Assembly (NCBI GenBank): GCA_963665185.2
Contig: CAXXPO010000019.1
Location: 177,329 to 241,328 of the forward strand
Direction of reading: 5' to 3'
Length of the DNA: 64,000 nt
From: G963665185 sp963665185
Lineage (GTDB): Bacteria; Desulfobacterota; Desulfovibrionia; Desulfovibrionales; Desulfovibrionaceae
The notes below the pieces were generated by a model. The model ran no database searches and had not been told where the DNA came from. It saw only the letters and a program-made list of their open reading frames with translations. The translations under genes and the position numbers were made by a program. Below are positions 31,543-42,393 of the stretch, piece after piece. Numbering within the stretch: position 1 is the stretch's first letter; each line of letters starts with the position of its first letter.

Positions 31543-31948
31543 AGTAGGCAGAAAAAAATATGCTGGTACACCACCCGCACAGCCAACTGCGTGGTTGGTG
31601 ACTATCAGGAACCTGGCGGGAAAACAAGCTCGTCAAACTGATTATCCCAAAAACACGGAACTGTCGATTTGAAACCTATGCGGCCTGAAGGTATGCGCTT
31701 TTGGGACGTGTGCCACCAGACTATCTGGGCAGAGGACGCATCCCCCGGCAGGAGCCTCACGGCTTTCGTGCATGAGGTTTTCAGACACGGAAACATTGTG
31801 CATGTCACGTTCCCGACAATAATTCATAATAATCCCCCGATTTGGGTTGCCTGCGCAATCACGAGGTATTATATCGGTAACTCTTGCCCGCCCAAACGTG
31901 GTTTCCGGCGGGCTGCCGAAGAATACAACCGGCGCGAAGGAGTCCGGC
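31543..31948. other. Intergenic region between selC and ftsH
   Basis: About 400 bases with promoters for the two divergent units. A candidate ftsH promoter is TTGCCT (31847-31852), 17-bp spacer, TATATC (31870-31875). Open frames here lack protein character. Confidence 0.4.
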
Positions 31949-34015
31949 TTGAACAGTTTCACAAAGAATCTCGTGTTATGGATCACCATATCGCTGGTGA
32001 TGATCGTCCTTTTCAACCTGTTCAATCAGCCCCAGACCACTGACTCGAAAATCCCCTACAGCGAATTCATGAGCAAGGTGGATAACGGGGAAGTGCTGGC
32101 AGTGAAGATTCAGGGACAGAGGATTACAGGCGTTCTTGTCGAGGACAAACGTTTCCAGACGTTTGCCCCGGATGACCCGCAACTCGTGGACAAGCTCATC
32201 CAGAACAAGATCCAGGTGGTGGCCGAACCGCAAGAAGAGGCCCCGTGGTACATGACCCTGCTCGTATCCTGGTTCCCCATGCTTCTGCTCATCGGTGTAT
32301 GGATTTTCTTCATGCGCCAGATGCAGGGCGGAGGCGGAGGCCGGGGCGGAGCCATGTCCTTTGGCCGTTCGCGCGCAAAAATGCTGACCAAGGAACAGAC
32401 CAAGGTCACTTTCGCCGATGTGGCAGGCGTGGACGAAGCCAAGGAAGAGTTGTCCGAGGTCGTGGACTTTTTGAGCGAACCTAAAAAATTCACCCGTCTT
32501 GGTGGCCGCATTCCCAAGGGAGTACTCTTGGTGGGGCCTCCAGGAACAGGTAAAACCCTGCTGGCACGGGCTGTGGCCGGTGAAGCGGGAGTACCCTTCT
32601 TTTCCATCTCGGGTTCGGACTTCGTGGAAATGTTCGTGGGTGTGGGCGCTGCCCGTGTGCGCGATCTGTTCACGCAGGGCAAAAAAAACGCACCTTGCCT
32701 GATCTTTATTGACGAAATCGACGCTGTGGGCCGTCAGAGAGGCGCCGGCCTGGGCGGCGGACACGACGAGCGCGAGCAGACCCTGAACCAGCTTCTGGTG
32801 GAAATGGACGGTTTTGAATCCAATGAAGGCGTCATCCTGATCGCCGCAACCAACCGCCCCGACGTTCTGGACCCGGCCCTGCTGCGCCCTGGACGCTTCG
32901 ACCGGCAGGTTGTGGTTCCCACGCCGGACCTGCGCGGGCGTCAACGCATTCTGCAGGTACACACCCGCAAGTCCCCTCTGGACAAAAACGTGAATCTCGA
33001 AGTCATTGCCAAGGGAACACCTGGATTTTCCGGGGCGGACCTGGAAAACCTGGTCAACGAGGCCGCCTTGCACGCAGCCAAGAGCAATCAGGATGAAGTC
33101 AAGATGGCCGACTTTGAAGAGGCCAAGGACAAGGTGCTGATGGGCAAGGAACGGCGCAGCGTGATCCTCTCGGAAGAGGAAAAGCGCGTTACCGCCTACC
33201 ACGAAGCAGGCCATGCCCTCATCCCCAAGGTTCTGGAAGGCCTGGACCCCATACACAAGGTAACCATCATTCCGCGCGGCATGGCAATGGGACTGACCCA
33301 GACCCTGCCCGAAGACGACCGCCACAGTTACTCCAAAGACTACATGGAAAACATGCTGGTCTTCATGCTGGGCGGCCGGGTGGCCGAAGAACTCTTTATC
33401 GGCAAAATCACCACCGGAGCCAGCAACGACATTGAAAGGGCGTCCAAGATGTCCCGCAAGATGGTCTGCCAATGGGGTATGAGCGAGGAACTCGGCCCAC
33501 TGTCCTTTGGCGATAATACAGACCAGGTCTTCCTCGGCAAAGAGCTGATCCACAGCAAGGACTACAGCGAAGACACGGCCCGGCTCATCGACAAGGAAGT
33601 GCGCCGCTTCATCGATATCGCCCACGAAAAGGCCCGTAAGCTGTTGCGTGAACACGAAGACCTCATGCACAAAATGGCCGAAGCCCTGCTTGAAAGGGAA
33701 ACCATCACGGGCAAGGATATCGACCTGCTCATGCAGGGCAAGAAACTGCCGCCCATGCCTCCGGCAACCAATGGTGCGCCTCCCGCCCCATCCACTCCTC
33801 CGTCCCAAAAGGATGGCGAACCTGGTGGTGGAACGGAAGACGGCTCCAACGCCGCCCCAGGCAGCGATGACGCAACGTCTGTCTCCCCGCAAAAAAACGA
33901 GCAGACGGCCAAGCAGGCTTCATCGCCAGCTCCTGACCCGGCAAGGCAAAAATCTGCGCCAAGCAGCGAGGAATTCACCTGGAGCCAGGATGACGACGAC
34001 AACACCCTGCATTAG
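31949..34015 (+). CDS. ftsH: ATP-dependent zinc metalloprotease FtsH
   Basis: 688 residues from a TTG at 31949, chosen because AAGGAG lies 7 bp upstream and the protein then begins like other FtsH (NSFTKNLVLW). TM1 (about 7-24), periplasmic loop, TM2 (about 97-118), AAA domain with Walker A GPPGTGKT near 195, Walker B LIFIDEIDAVG, SRH region NRPDVLDPALLRPGR, and the zinc site HEAGH near 417. The hexamer degrades membrane and regulatory proteins. The C-terminal 90 residues form a low-complexity Pro/Ser/Ala-rich tail. First gene of the folP-cdaA-glmM operon. Confidence 0.96.
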   Translation: MNSFTKNLVLWITISLVMIVLFNLFNQPQTTDSKIPYSEFMSKVDNGEVLAVKIQGQRITGVLVEDKRFQTFAPDDPQLVDKLIQNKIQVVAEPQEEAPWYMTLLVSWFPMLLLIGVWIFFMRQMQGGGGGRGGAMSFGRSRAKMLTKEQTKVTFADVAGVDEAKEELSEVVDFLSEPKKFTRLGGRIPKGVLLVGPPGTGKTLLARAVAGEAGVPFFSISGSDFVEMFVGVGAARVRDLFTQGKKNAPCLIFIDEIDAVGRQRGAGLGGGHDEREQTLNQLLVEMDGFESNEGVILIAATNRPDVLDPALLRPGRFDRQVVVPTPDLRGRQRILQVHTRKSPLDKNVNLEVIAKGTPGFSGADLENLVNEAALHAAKSNQDEVKMADFEEAKDKVLMGKERRSVILSEEEKRVTAYHEAGHALIPKVLEGLDPIHKVTIIPRGMAMGLTQTLPEDDRHSYSKDYMENMLVFMLGGRVAEELFIGKITTGASNDIERASKMSRKMVCQWGMSEELGPLSFGDNTDQVFLGKELIHSKDYSEDTARLIDKEVRRFIDIAHEKARKLLREHEDLMHKMAEALLERETITGKDIDLLMQGKKLPPMPPATNGAPPAPSTPPSQKDGEPGGGTEDGSNAAPGSDDATSVSPQKNEQTAKQASSPAPDPARQKSAPSSEEFTWSQDDDDNTLH

Positions 34016-34024
34016 AATGGTGCA

Positions 34025-34897
34025 ATGAACACAACAGTCCAATGGAACGTCTCGGGGGGGAGGGTTATAGGCCCTGCCCCCTTTTTGCTTGCGGGCATTC
34101 TCAATGCCACGCCGGACTCCTTCTTCGACGGAGGCCGCCACAACACGCCTAGCCAGGCCATTGCCTGGGGAAAACGGCTTATTGCCGACGGCGCGGCCAT
34201 GCTTGATGTGGGCGGCGAATCCACCCGCCCCGGAGCCGACCCTGTATCCACTCAGGAAGAAATCCGCAGAGTTGTTCCGGTCATTCGGGAGCTGGCACCG
34301 TTCATTCCCGTATCCGTGGACACCTACCGGGCACAGACCGCCCTGGCGGCTCTGGAAGCCGGAGCGGTCGTGGTCAACGATATATCGGCCTGCCGCCTTG
34401 ACCCGGCATTGCGCGACGTTTTGGCGCAACACAAGCCGGGCTACGTGCTCATGCATTCGGTCAAAGACCCTAAAACCATGCAGCAGGCCCCTCGCTACTC
34501 GGATGTGGTCAGCCATATCCGCAATTTTTTCGAAACCGCCCTGTCCGAGCTGGTCAAGGCCGGACTTCCCGAAGACCGTATCGTTCTCGATCCGGGTATC
34601 GGCTTCGGCAAAACCCTGGAGCACAATCTGGAAATTTTCCGCCGCATCGAATTATTTTTCGACCTGGGACGCCCCGTATACATGGGATTATCCAACAAAA
34701 GCTGGATCTCCGCCTTGCTCGGTCTGCCCCCCCAGGAAAGAGGCTCCGCCACGCAGATTGCCACGGCCTTGCTGGCAGCACGAAAAGTGCGCATCCACCG
34801 CGTACACGACATCGCCGCCGCAAAGCGCACCATGCAGATGGTTTCCGCCATGGCCCGTCCCAGCGCCCACACTTCAGCCCCCCACACAACCTCCTAG
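34025..34897 (+). CDS. folP: Dihydropteroate synthase
   Basis: 290 residues. TIM-barrel signatures AGILNATPDSFFDGG and AAMLDVGGESTRPGA, then VDTYRA and LDPGIGFGK, the pterin- and pABA-site loops. It joins pABA with dihydropterin pyrophosphate in folate synthesis. It lies 9 bp after ftsH and 79 bp before cdaA, an arrangement known from other deltaproteobacteria. Confidence 0.95.
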   Translation: MNTTVQWNVSGGRVIGPAPFLLAGILNATPDSFFDGGRHNTPSQAIAWGKRLIADGAAMLDVGGESTRPGADPVSTQEEIRRVVPVIRELAPFIPVSVDTYRAQTALAALEAGAVVVNDISACRLDPALRDVLAQHKPGYVLMHSVKDPKTMQQAPRYSDVVSHIRNFFETALSELVKAGLPEDRIVLDPGIGFGKTLEHNLEIFRRIELFFDLGRPVYMGLSNKSWISALLGLPPQERGSATQIATALLAARKVRIHRVHDIAAAKRTMQMVSAMARPSAHTSAPHTTS

Positions 34898-34976
34898 AAC
34901 CGTATTTCCTTCCGCCTTGCACCGCTCATTCGGGGGTGGTAAGAGTGTGTGATGGATTTGCGCATGGAAAAAACGG

Positions 34977-35729
34977 ATGAATGAACAAATCGCGGATATG
35001 CTACGCCTGTCATGGCGGGAAATTCTGGACATAGGGCTGGTGGCCCTTATCTACTACCGGCTTATCCTGCTGATGAAGGGCACGCGAGCAGTGCGGGCAG
35101 TGTACGGGCTCATCCTGGTGGTGCTGCTTTACCATCTTTCCGGTGAACTCGGCCTGTATACGCTCAACTGGTTATTGGCCAACTTTCTCGGGTCCGTGGT
35201 CCTTGTCATCGTCATCCTGTTTCAAAGCGACTTCCGAAAAGCCCTGGCCGCCATGGGGGCCGGTCTCTTTCCCACAAACAGCATCGGCCTCGACTCCCTG
35301 GAAGAAATAGTGGCCGCCCTCAGCGCCATGGCCAAAGTCCGCATGGGCGCAATCATTGTGCTGGAACGCCGCATCCCCCTTGGCGATGTGGAAAGCAAGG
35401 GCCGCGAAATAGGTGCAAAAGTCAGCCGGGAACTGCTGATGACCATATTTTTCCACGGTTCGCCACTGCACGACGGGGCCGTGCTCATCCGCAAGGACAA
35501 GGTGGCCGCGGCGGGCTGCATACTTCCCCTGACCGGCTCCTTGAGCCTGGAGAGCACGTTGGGAACGCGCCATCGAGCCGCCATGGGAATGTCCGAGGAG
35601 TCTGACGCTTTGGTTCTGGTGGTCAGCGAGGAACGTGGCGACATCTCCATGGCGGTTGAGGGGCAACTGCACAGCGGTATGAACGAAGCCCACCTTTTGG
35701 AACGCATAAAAGAAGCCATGAGCAGATAG
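34977..35729 (+). CDS. cdaA: Diadenylate cyclase CdaA
   Basis: 250 residues. Three N-terminal membrane segments (LVALIYYRLILLM, VYGLILVVLLYHL, FLGSVVLVIVILF) precede a DAC domain with the catalytic motifs FHGSPLHDGAVLIR and GTRHRAAMGMSE. It makes c-di-AMP from two ATP. Followed one base later by its regulator cdaR and then glmM, the classical three-gene set. Confidence 0.95.
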   Translation: MNEQIADMLRLSWREILDIGLVALIYYRLILLMKGTRAVRAVYGLILVVLLYHLSGELGLYTLNWLLANFLGSVVLVIVILFQSDFRKALAAMGAGLFPTNSIGLDSLEEIVAALSAMAKVRMGAIIVLERRIPLGDVESKGREIGAKVSRELLMTIFFHGSPLHDGAVLIRKDKVAAAGCILPLTGSLSLESTLGTRHRAAMGMSEESDALVLVVSEERGDISMAVEGQLHSGMNEAHLLERIKEAMSR

Positions 35730-35730
35730 C

Positions 35731-36639
35731 ATGCAAAGCAACTGGCGTCTCGCACTTATGGCCATCATTCTGGCAATCGCCTCTTGGTATATGGTCACGG
35801 GCCGGGAAAAAGTCGAGACCTGGGTGGAAGTGCCCATTGTCACGGCCAAGACCCCTAAGGGGCTGGTCATCCGGGAAGGCCTGCTGAACAAAATCCAGGT
35901 CAAATTGCGAGGTCCCAAGGGCATGCTGCACAACCTGGATGCCGAACGGCTGAGTTATATATGCGATCTGGGACAGATAGAGCCGGGACGATCAGTGGTC
36001 GCCCTGCGCCCGGAAGCCGTGAAGACCCAGGGAGCCATTGCCGTCACGGAAATCAAGCCCTCCAAAATGGTCATTGAGGTCGAACAGGTTGTAACCAAAA
36101 AACTTCCGGTCAAGCCCGTCTGGAAGGGGACACTGCCGAAGAACTGGCAGCTGCAGGACGGCACGGCCTATCCGCCGGATGTCACGGTCAGCGGCCCGGA
36201 ATCGGTCATCAATTCCATGCAGGCCGTATACACGCAGGAATATATTGTTTCGGCCAACATGACAGGCCAAATTGTGGGCAAGGCCCCCCTGCTGCTGCCC
36301 GAAGAGGTGGAAGCCGTCCCGAATGAAGTGGGGGTCCGCTTTATCTTCGGCCCCGACATGGTGGATATCTGGGTGAACAAGGACGTGGAGATTCCCGCTG
36401 TCCACCGCAACCGGAAAAGCAAAATCACCATAACTCCCCACCGGGTGCGCCTGCGCCTGGAAATACCGGAACACATGGTCAGGGACGAAAATTTCTACAA
36501 GGCTGTAACCGTCCACCTGCCCGAAGATACGGACATGTCTCCGGGAACCAGGGACACCCTCTACCGGGTGAATCTCCCCATGGAAGCTCACCTGCTTCAG
36601 GCGCAGCCGCAAACCGTCAAGGTCAAAATTGCACGGTAG
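35731..36639 (+). CDS. cdaR: CdaA regulatory protein CdaR (YbbR domains)
   Basis: 302 residues with one N-terminal membrane anchor (LALMAIILAIASWYMV) and several YbbR-like beta domains facing the periplasm. Binds and modulates the diadenylate cyclase in characterised systems. Start one base after cdaA. Confidence 0.88.
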   Translation: MQSNWRLALMAIILAIASWYMVTGREKVETWVEVPIVTAKTPKGLVIREGLLNKIQVKLRGPKGMLHNLDAERLSYICDLGQIEPGRSVVALRPEAVKTQGAIAVTEIKPSKMVIEVEQVVTKKLPVKPVWKGTLPKNWQLQDGTAYPPDVTVSGPESVINSMQAVYTQEYIVSANMTGQIVGKAPLLLPEEVEAVPNEVGVRFIFGPDMVDIWVNKDVEIPAVHRNRKSKITITPHRVRLRLEIPEHMVRDENFYKAVTVHLPEDTDMSPGTRDTLYRVNLPMEAHLLQAQPQTVKVKIAR

Positions 36640-36693
36640 ATGCAATGTCAACTGTTGCCGCATGCGGCACGAAAAATATGAAAAGGATTTTCA

Positions 36694-38053
36694 ATGAGCA
36701 AACGTCTTTTTGGAACCGACGGCCTGCGCGGACAGGTCAACACCTACCCAATGACGCCCGATATAACCCTTCGACTGGGCCTTGCCGCCGGAACGTTTTT
36801 CAAGAACAAATCACGCCGCCACCGGGTCATCATAGGCAAGGACACCAGGCTTTCCGGATATCTGTTCGAGTCCGCTCTGACCAGCGGGCTGTGCGCCGCA
36901 GGCATGGACGTATTTCTGGTCGGGCCTCTGCCTACCCCTGCAATTTCATTTCTTTCCCGCAACATGCGTGCCGACGCCGGCATCGTCATATCCGCGTCAC
37001 ACAACCCTTATATCGACAATGGCATCAAGTTCTTTGACTCTGAAGGAAACAAACTTCCCGACGAAATCGAAGACATCATCGCCCGCATGGTTCTGGAATC
37101 CGATGCGAACGAGTGGAATTATCCCGCTCCGGACAAGGTCGGCAAGGCCCACCGCATTGATGACGCATCCGGACGGTATGTGGTGGCTGTAAAAAACACC
37201 TTTCCCCAATCGCTGACGCTGGACGGTCTGAAAATAGCGTTGGACTGCGCCAACGGAGCCACATACAAGGTTGCCCCGCTTGTCTTCGAGGAGCTGGGAG
37301 CGGAAGTCCACAAATTCGCATGCGCTCCAAACGGAAAAAATATCAATGAAAGTTGCGGCTCCACTTACCCGGAACTTATTTCCGGAAAAGTCCGGGAGCT
37401 GAGGGCCGATATCGGCATAGCCCTGGATGGGGACGGCGACAGGGTCATCCTGGTGGATGAAACAGGACGTGTGCTCGACGGCGACCAGATTATGGCGTTG
37501 TGCGCCCCTCGACATGATGGAGCGCGGCGCGTTGCCCGGTAACATGCTCGTGGCAACGGTCATGAGCAATATGGCGCTGGAGCTTTTCATGAAGGAGCGC
37601 GGCGGAACCCTGCTGCGCACCCAAGTCGGCGACCGCTATGTGGCCGAGGCCATGCGTGCCAACGGTGCGGCCCTGGGCGGCGAACAGTCGGGACACATCA
37701 TCTTCAACGAACTGGCTTCTTCCGGTGATGGAATCCTGGCGGCCCTGCAAATACTGCGCATAATGATCACCAAAGGCAAACCGCTTTCCGAACTGGCCAA
37801 CCTGCTCACACCCCCTTTCCCACAGGTGCTGATCAACGTCCAGGTTGAGCAAAAAACGCCCTTTGAACAGGCAGCGCCAATCCAGGATGCGGTTCGGGAC
37901 GCGGAAGAGCGCCTGGAAGGACGCGGGAGAGTCCTTCTGCGCTACTCGGGAACCGAATCCCTGGCGAGGGTCATGGTCGAAGGCGAGGACGAAAATCTTG
38001 TTTCTTCCCTTGCACAAAATATCGCTGAGACTGTAAGGACTACTTTGAGCTAA
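36694..38053 (+). CDS. glmM: Phosphoglucosamine mutase, interrupted by a +1 frameshift
   Basis: Converts glucosamine-6-P to glucosamine-1-P for peptidoglycan and LPS precursors. The first frame (36694-37542) has FGTDGLRG, the active-site serine in ISASHNPYIDNG and the metal loop DGDGDR. The second frame (37427-38053) continues with the normal C terminus including RYSGTE. The switch is explained by one extra C in the CCCC run at 37505-37508. glmM is essential in most bacteria, so a sequencing error is the simplest reading. Confidence 0.9.
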
Positions 38054-38110
38054 CAAACGCGCAGTTCATGTGCATATAATTCAAATCCAAACCGACACGG
38101 AGGTTGTCTG

Positions 38111-38981
38111 ATGGAGATCACCAAGGTTGTCATTCCTGTAGCAGGTTGGGGTACACGCTCTTTGCCCGCGACAAAGAATATTCCTAAGGAAATGCTGCCC
38201 ATCTACAAAAAGCCTACGGTGCAGTACGTTGTTGAAGAAGCCCAAAGCTCTGGGCTGACAGATGTCGTTTTTATCAACAACCAGAACAAAAAGATCATTG
38301 AAGACCATTTCGACTACAACCTGACCCTGGAACGGACCCTGGAACGCGCCGGCAAGCTGGATATCCTCAAGGAAGTCCGTGAAGTGGCCGAAATGGTCAA
38401 CATCATCTCCGTACGGCAGAAGGTCCAGCTGGGCCTTGGCCACGCAGTGCTCTGCGCCAAGGAAGTGGTCAAAAACGACAACTTCGCGGTCATGGTGGGT
38501 GACGATCTCATGTTCGGCTCCGAACCGGGCATCAAGCAGCTCATCGACGTTGCCAAGGCAGAAAACATGCCGGTTATCGGCGTGATGGAAGTGCCCCCGC
38601 AGCAAGGTCAGCCGTTACGGCATCATTGCCGGCGAGGAATATGCACCCGGCCTGTACAAAGTGCGCAACATGGTGGAAAAACCGCCTGTAAGCGAAGCTC
38701 CCTCCAACATGGCAGTCATTGGACGCTACGTACTGACACCGGAAATTTTTGAACATCTCGAAGCCATCGAACCGGGCGTGGGGGGAGAGATCCAACTGAC
38801 CGACGCACTCCAGAGGCTGGCCAAGAATGACCGGCTGCTGGCCGTAAAAATCAGGGGACGCCGTTTTGACGCGGGCGATTGGGTTGACTACCTGACCGCC
38901 AATATTTACTTCGCTCTTCACGACGAAACACTTCGCGACGACCTTGTCCTCAAGCTTCAGGAGCTTCTGTCTTGCAGATAG
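38111..38981 (+). CDS. galU: UTP-glucose-1-phosphate uridylyltransferase, interrupted by a +1 frameshift
   Basis: Makes UDP-glucose for envelope glycans. The N-terminal part has the nucleotide-binding VIPVAGWGTRSLPATKNIPK and the downstream frame has NMVEKPPVSEAPSNMAVIGR through GRRFDAGDWVDY. The frame changes after EVPPQQ; dropping one G at 38606-38607 restores VSRYGIIAGEEYAPGLY, the expected sequence. Its 3' end overlaps the LolA-like gene by 10 bp. Confidence 0.9.
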
Positions 38982-39887
38982 CTTGTACCCTGCTTCTTAT
39001 CATCAGTATGGTATTGGCCCCGGTTGTACCGGCCGGGGCCTTTTTCCCGTCGTTCGACGAACTGTCCGCCAAAACGGCGCAGGCCAAACAACTGCGTTCA
39101 TATCAGGCGACATGGATAATTCAGGGCATGGCTTCGGAAAAGACCTCCGACCCCTTCCCCGAACAACGCCCCTTCCCAAGGGAATGCCGGAACTCCGGCC
39201 AATTCCGCAGACGAATCGCGAGCTAACGCCACGGGCACTGCGACTGGAGGCTCTTTTGGTGACTCCAATGGCAGCAATTCCTCAGGTGAGACCTTCCATG
39301 TGTCCATCATCCAGTCCGGTCAGGTCTGGTATCAGGACTGGTCCACAGGACACGCCACGGAAACGCCCAAAGTTGTGGCCGCCGCCCTGGGTCAAGAGGC
39401 CGACCTGCTGGCTTCCTACCCCTCCGCTGCATCCTTCCCCATGCCTCCGCTGTACTACTGGCACGTTATCGACCTTTCCGTCCTGGCGTCCACCTTGAAC
39501 GTCGACGTCCAGCAGATGCGCTTCGCTTTTTTTGAAAACCGTCCCTGTCTGGTGCTTGGAAGCGACACTGGCGGCCAGATATGGTTGGACAACGAGCATA
39601 AAATGCCTGTCCGCCTTGTTTCCGGTCCGCTAGGATGGAGTCTGGAATTCACCCGGTACACCCAGTTGCAGGGATTCTGGATACCCCGCTTTCTGCAGGC
39701 CTCCTTTCCCGACGGAACGACGCTGCATGGCGAGGTCAAGTGGGGGGCGCCCAATTCCCCCCAGGTTCGTTCGGTCCTGAATACGAACGCCTTTCAACAA
39801 CGCTTCGGAGGTTTTGCCCCTCCCAAGGAAACGGCCCGGATATTCGAGGTTTTTGGCCGAGATTTCTCCCTGGCCGCCAAGCCGTAG
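38972..39887 (+). CDS. LolA-like exported protein, interrupted by a +1 frameshift
   Basis: A TTG start inside galU gives a signal peptide (ACTLLLIISMVLAPVVPAGA) and SYQATWIIQGMA, typical of LolA/LppX-like lipoprotein carriers. The rest lies in another frame, from a Ser/Gly/Asn-rich linker to FEVFGRDFSLAAKP at 39887. The two join if one C is removed from the CCCCTTCCCC tract at 39151-39160. The C-terminal beta domain (TGGQIWLDNEHKMPVRL) resembles the LolA barrel. A role in envelope lipoprotein or lipid handling is inference. Confidence 0.6.
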
Positions 39888-39890
39888 CGC

Positions 39891-42249
39891 ATGACCGACA
39901 AAACCCGCTACCTGCATACGGCTGTCTGCTCTCCTCCCTACCGCACGCTGACATACGCCGTTCCCGAACACCTTGCCCATCTTTCCTGGCCCAAGGGATT
40001 GCGTGTTCTCGTGCCCATGGGGCAAATCCCTGCGCGTGGGCAGTGGTCATTTCGTCTCTGGATGAACCACCAAAGGATGTGGAATACAAGGACATCATCT
40101 GGCCGCTGGAGCACTCACCCCATATCAGGTTCCGTACTCGTCGCCCTGGCGGAAAACCTTTCCATCCGGCAGATGGAACCCGTAGGGCGAATCCTTTCGC
40201 ATATTATCCCCCAGAAATTACGCGTACTGCCCAAACATTTCCTGATAAATGATGGTTCATCCCCCCGCTCCATTCCGCCCAAGGATCTAGCCCGGCTCTC
40301 CACCGAAGAACAGACCGAACTGACGCGGCTGTGGACCGACAAGGCCATGCTCCCGGCCAATGGGCCGGGCAAACTGCGTACCATGGTCAGCCTGTCCGTA
40401 GATCCTCCCTGGCAGCTGCGGCCCAATGCAAAGCGGGAAATCGCAGTCCTGGAGCACTTGTTCTCTCGGGGAATCTGCGCCCGCAAGGAGATTCTGGCTG
40501 CACTGGGTACGGGAGTCGGTCCGGCCCTGGCCTCGCTGGCACGCAAGGAAATGATCTCCATCCGGGAGGAACGGGATACCCCGGAATGTTCCCTGTCTGG
40601 GGTGGCATTCTCCCTGGAATCATGCCTGTTGCATGAGCCTTCGGAAGAACAGGCCGTCGCGCTCCGGATGTTGCAAGACGACCTGGACGCCGGACACTAC
40701 AGATCCCGCCTGCTGCACGGCATCACAGGGAGCGGAAAAACCCTGGTCTATCATCGGCTGGCGGCGCATTGCCTGAGCCGGGGACGTTCCGTCTTCCTTC
40801 TGGCGCCGGAAGTCGCCCTGGCAAGCGCCCTATATGCCTCCACCTGCAAGGCCCTGCCCCAGGCGAATGTACTGCTGTACCACGGCTATCTGCCCACCGC
40901 CGCCCGCGACGCCGCCTTTTCCCAGGCAAAATGCGGCGCTCCCACCGTCATTGTGGGAACTCGGTCCGCCCTTTTTCTGCCCGTTGCCTCTCCCGGATTG
41001 TTCGTACTCGACGAGGAGCACGATGAGTCCTTCAAGCAGGAAGAACGCCTCAACTACCAGGCCAAGGAGCTCGCTTTTTTTCTGGCCCGAGAACACAAGG
41101 CGCTGTTGGTCCTGGGGTCGGCCACACCGGATCTGAAGACATTCCATGCAGCCCGCTCCGGTGCGCTGGGCTGCCTTTCGCTCACCCAGCGCGTGGGAGG
41201 CGGAAGTCTGCCCCACATCCGCCTGATAGACACCGCCGGCCTGAAGGCAAACGAGCCGCTGGCTCCGCCGAGCATGGAACGGCTGACGGAAGTCATCCAG
41301 TCCGGCGGGCAGGCCATCATCATGCTCAACCGGCGCGGCTATGCCCCGCTCATGTACTGCCTGCACTGCGAACAGGCGATTTCCTGCCCGCACTGCAGGG
41401 TGGGCATGACCTACCACAAATCCCGTGAACGGCTGATCTGCCACTACTGTGGCTACACTTTGCCCTTTCCCACATTCTGCCCGGATTGCGGACAGAACAC
41501 GTTCCTTCCCATGGGCGGAGGCACGGAGCAGATAGAGGAAAAGCTCCCTGCCCTCCTGCCCGCGGGAACCTCCACACTCCGGCTGGACAGGGACACAACC
41601 CGACGCCAGGAACGCATGGACGCCATTCTCTCGGATTTTGCCCAACAAAAGGCCCAGGTGCTGATAGGTACGCAGATGTTGTCCAAGGGGCACCATTTTC
41701 CCGAGGTGCGTCTTGTCGTGGCAGCCGAAGCCGATCTGGGGCTGAATCTCCCGGACTACAGAGCCTCGGAACGCACCTTTCAATTGATGGTTCAGGTTTC
41801 CGGCCGGGCCGGACGCGGCGAACATCCGGGGGAAGTCTTCATCCAGACGCGCAGTCCGGGACACCCGTTCTGGGAATTCGTTCTGAATGCCGACTACAAG
41901 GGATTCTTTGAACGGGAAATCGTCCTGCGCGAACGCTTCAGCTATCCGCCTTTTATAAAGCTGGGGCTGATTCGCATGAGCTACCCCCAGGACTGGCCAG
42001 AAGGCGGCCAGATCATGATCGCCATGGCCGAAAACACTCCGTGCCGCAGCAGCCAAGGCCGAACTGCGGCTGCTGGGCCCGGCCCCAGCACCGCTTGCCC
42101 AGATCCGCGGACGCAAGCGCTTTCAATGCCTGGTCAAGGGAAAAAACTGGAAGGATATCCGGGGACTGTACGCACAAGCATTGCATCTCCAACCCAGTAA
42201 TGGCAAATTGCGCTTGCAATTGGACCTCGATCCGGTCAACATGTTGTAG
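39891..42249 (+). CDS. priA: Primosomal protein N' (PriA helicase), interrupted by several frameshifts
   Basis: Restarts stalled replication forks. Visible parts are Walker A GITGSGKTLVYHRLAAH, the DEEH motif LDEEHDESFKQ, the zinc-binding cysteine pairs around CLHCEQAISCPHC and CHYCGY, and GTQMLSKGHHFP. To keep one frame, extra bases must be removed at about 40019-40022 (G), 40042 (A), 40118-40121 (C) and 42032-42035 (A). The corrected gene then runs to a TAG at 42249 and ends GKLRLQLDLDPVNML. Starts 4 bp after the LolA-like gene. Confidence 0.88.
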
Positions 42250-42393
42250 TCGTAGGCCTGGACCACGGCTCCTTCACCTCAACACCGGAAAAGATGGACA
42301 TCCATCTGTCGCGGATGTCGCCATGCGCCTGAACACCGCCATCCCGCCACAGCCCGCATATTCGGAATCCACTCTGACCACGGAAGACAATGC

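Noticed and set aside
31976..33892. A 638-codon open frame on the minus strand
   Set aside because: Antisense to ftsH, rich in His and Gly, with no protein family features.
40830..42116. A 428-codon open frame on the minus strand
   Set aside because: Antisense shadow of priA.
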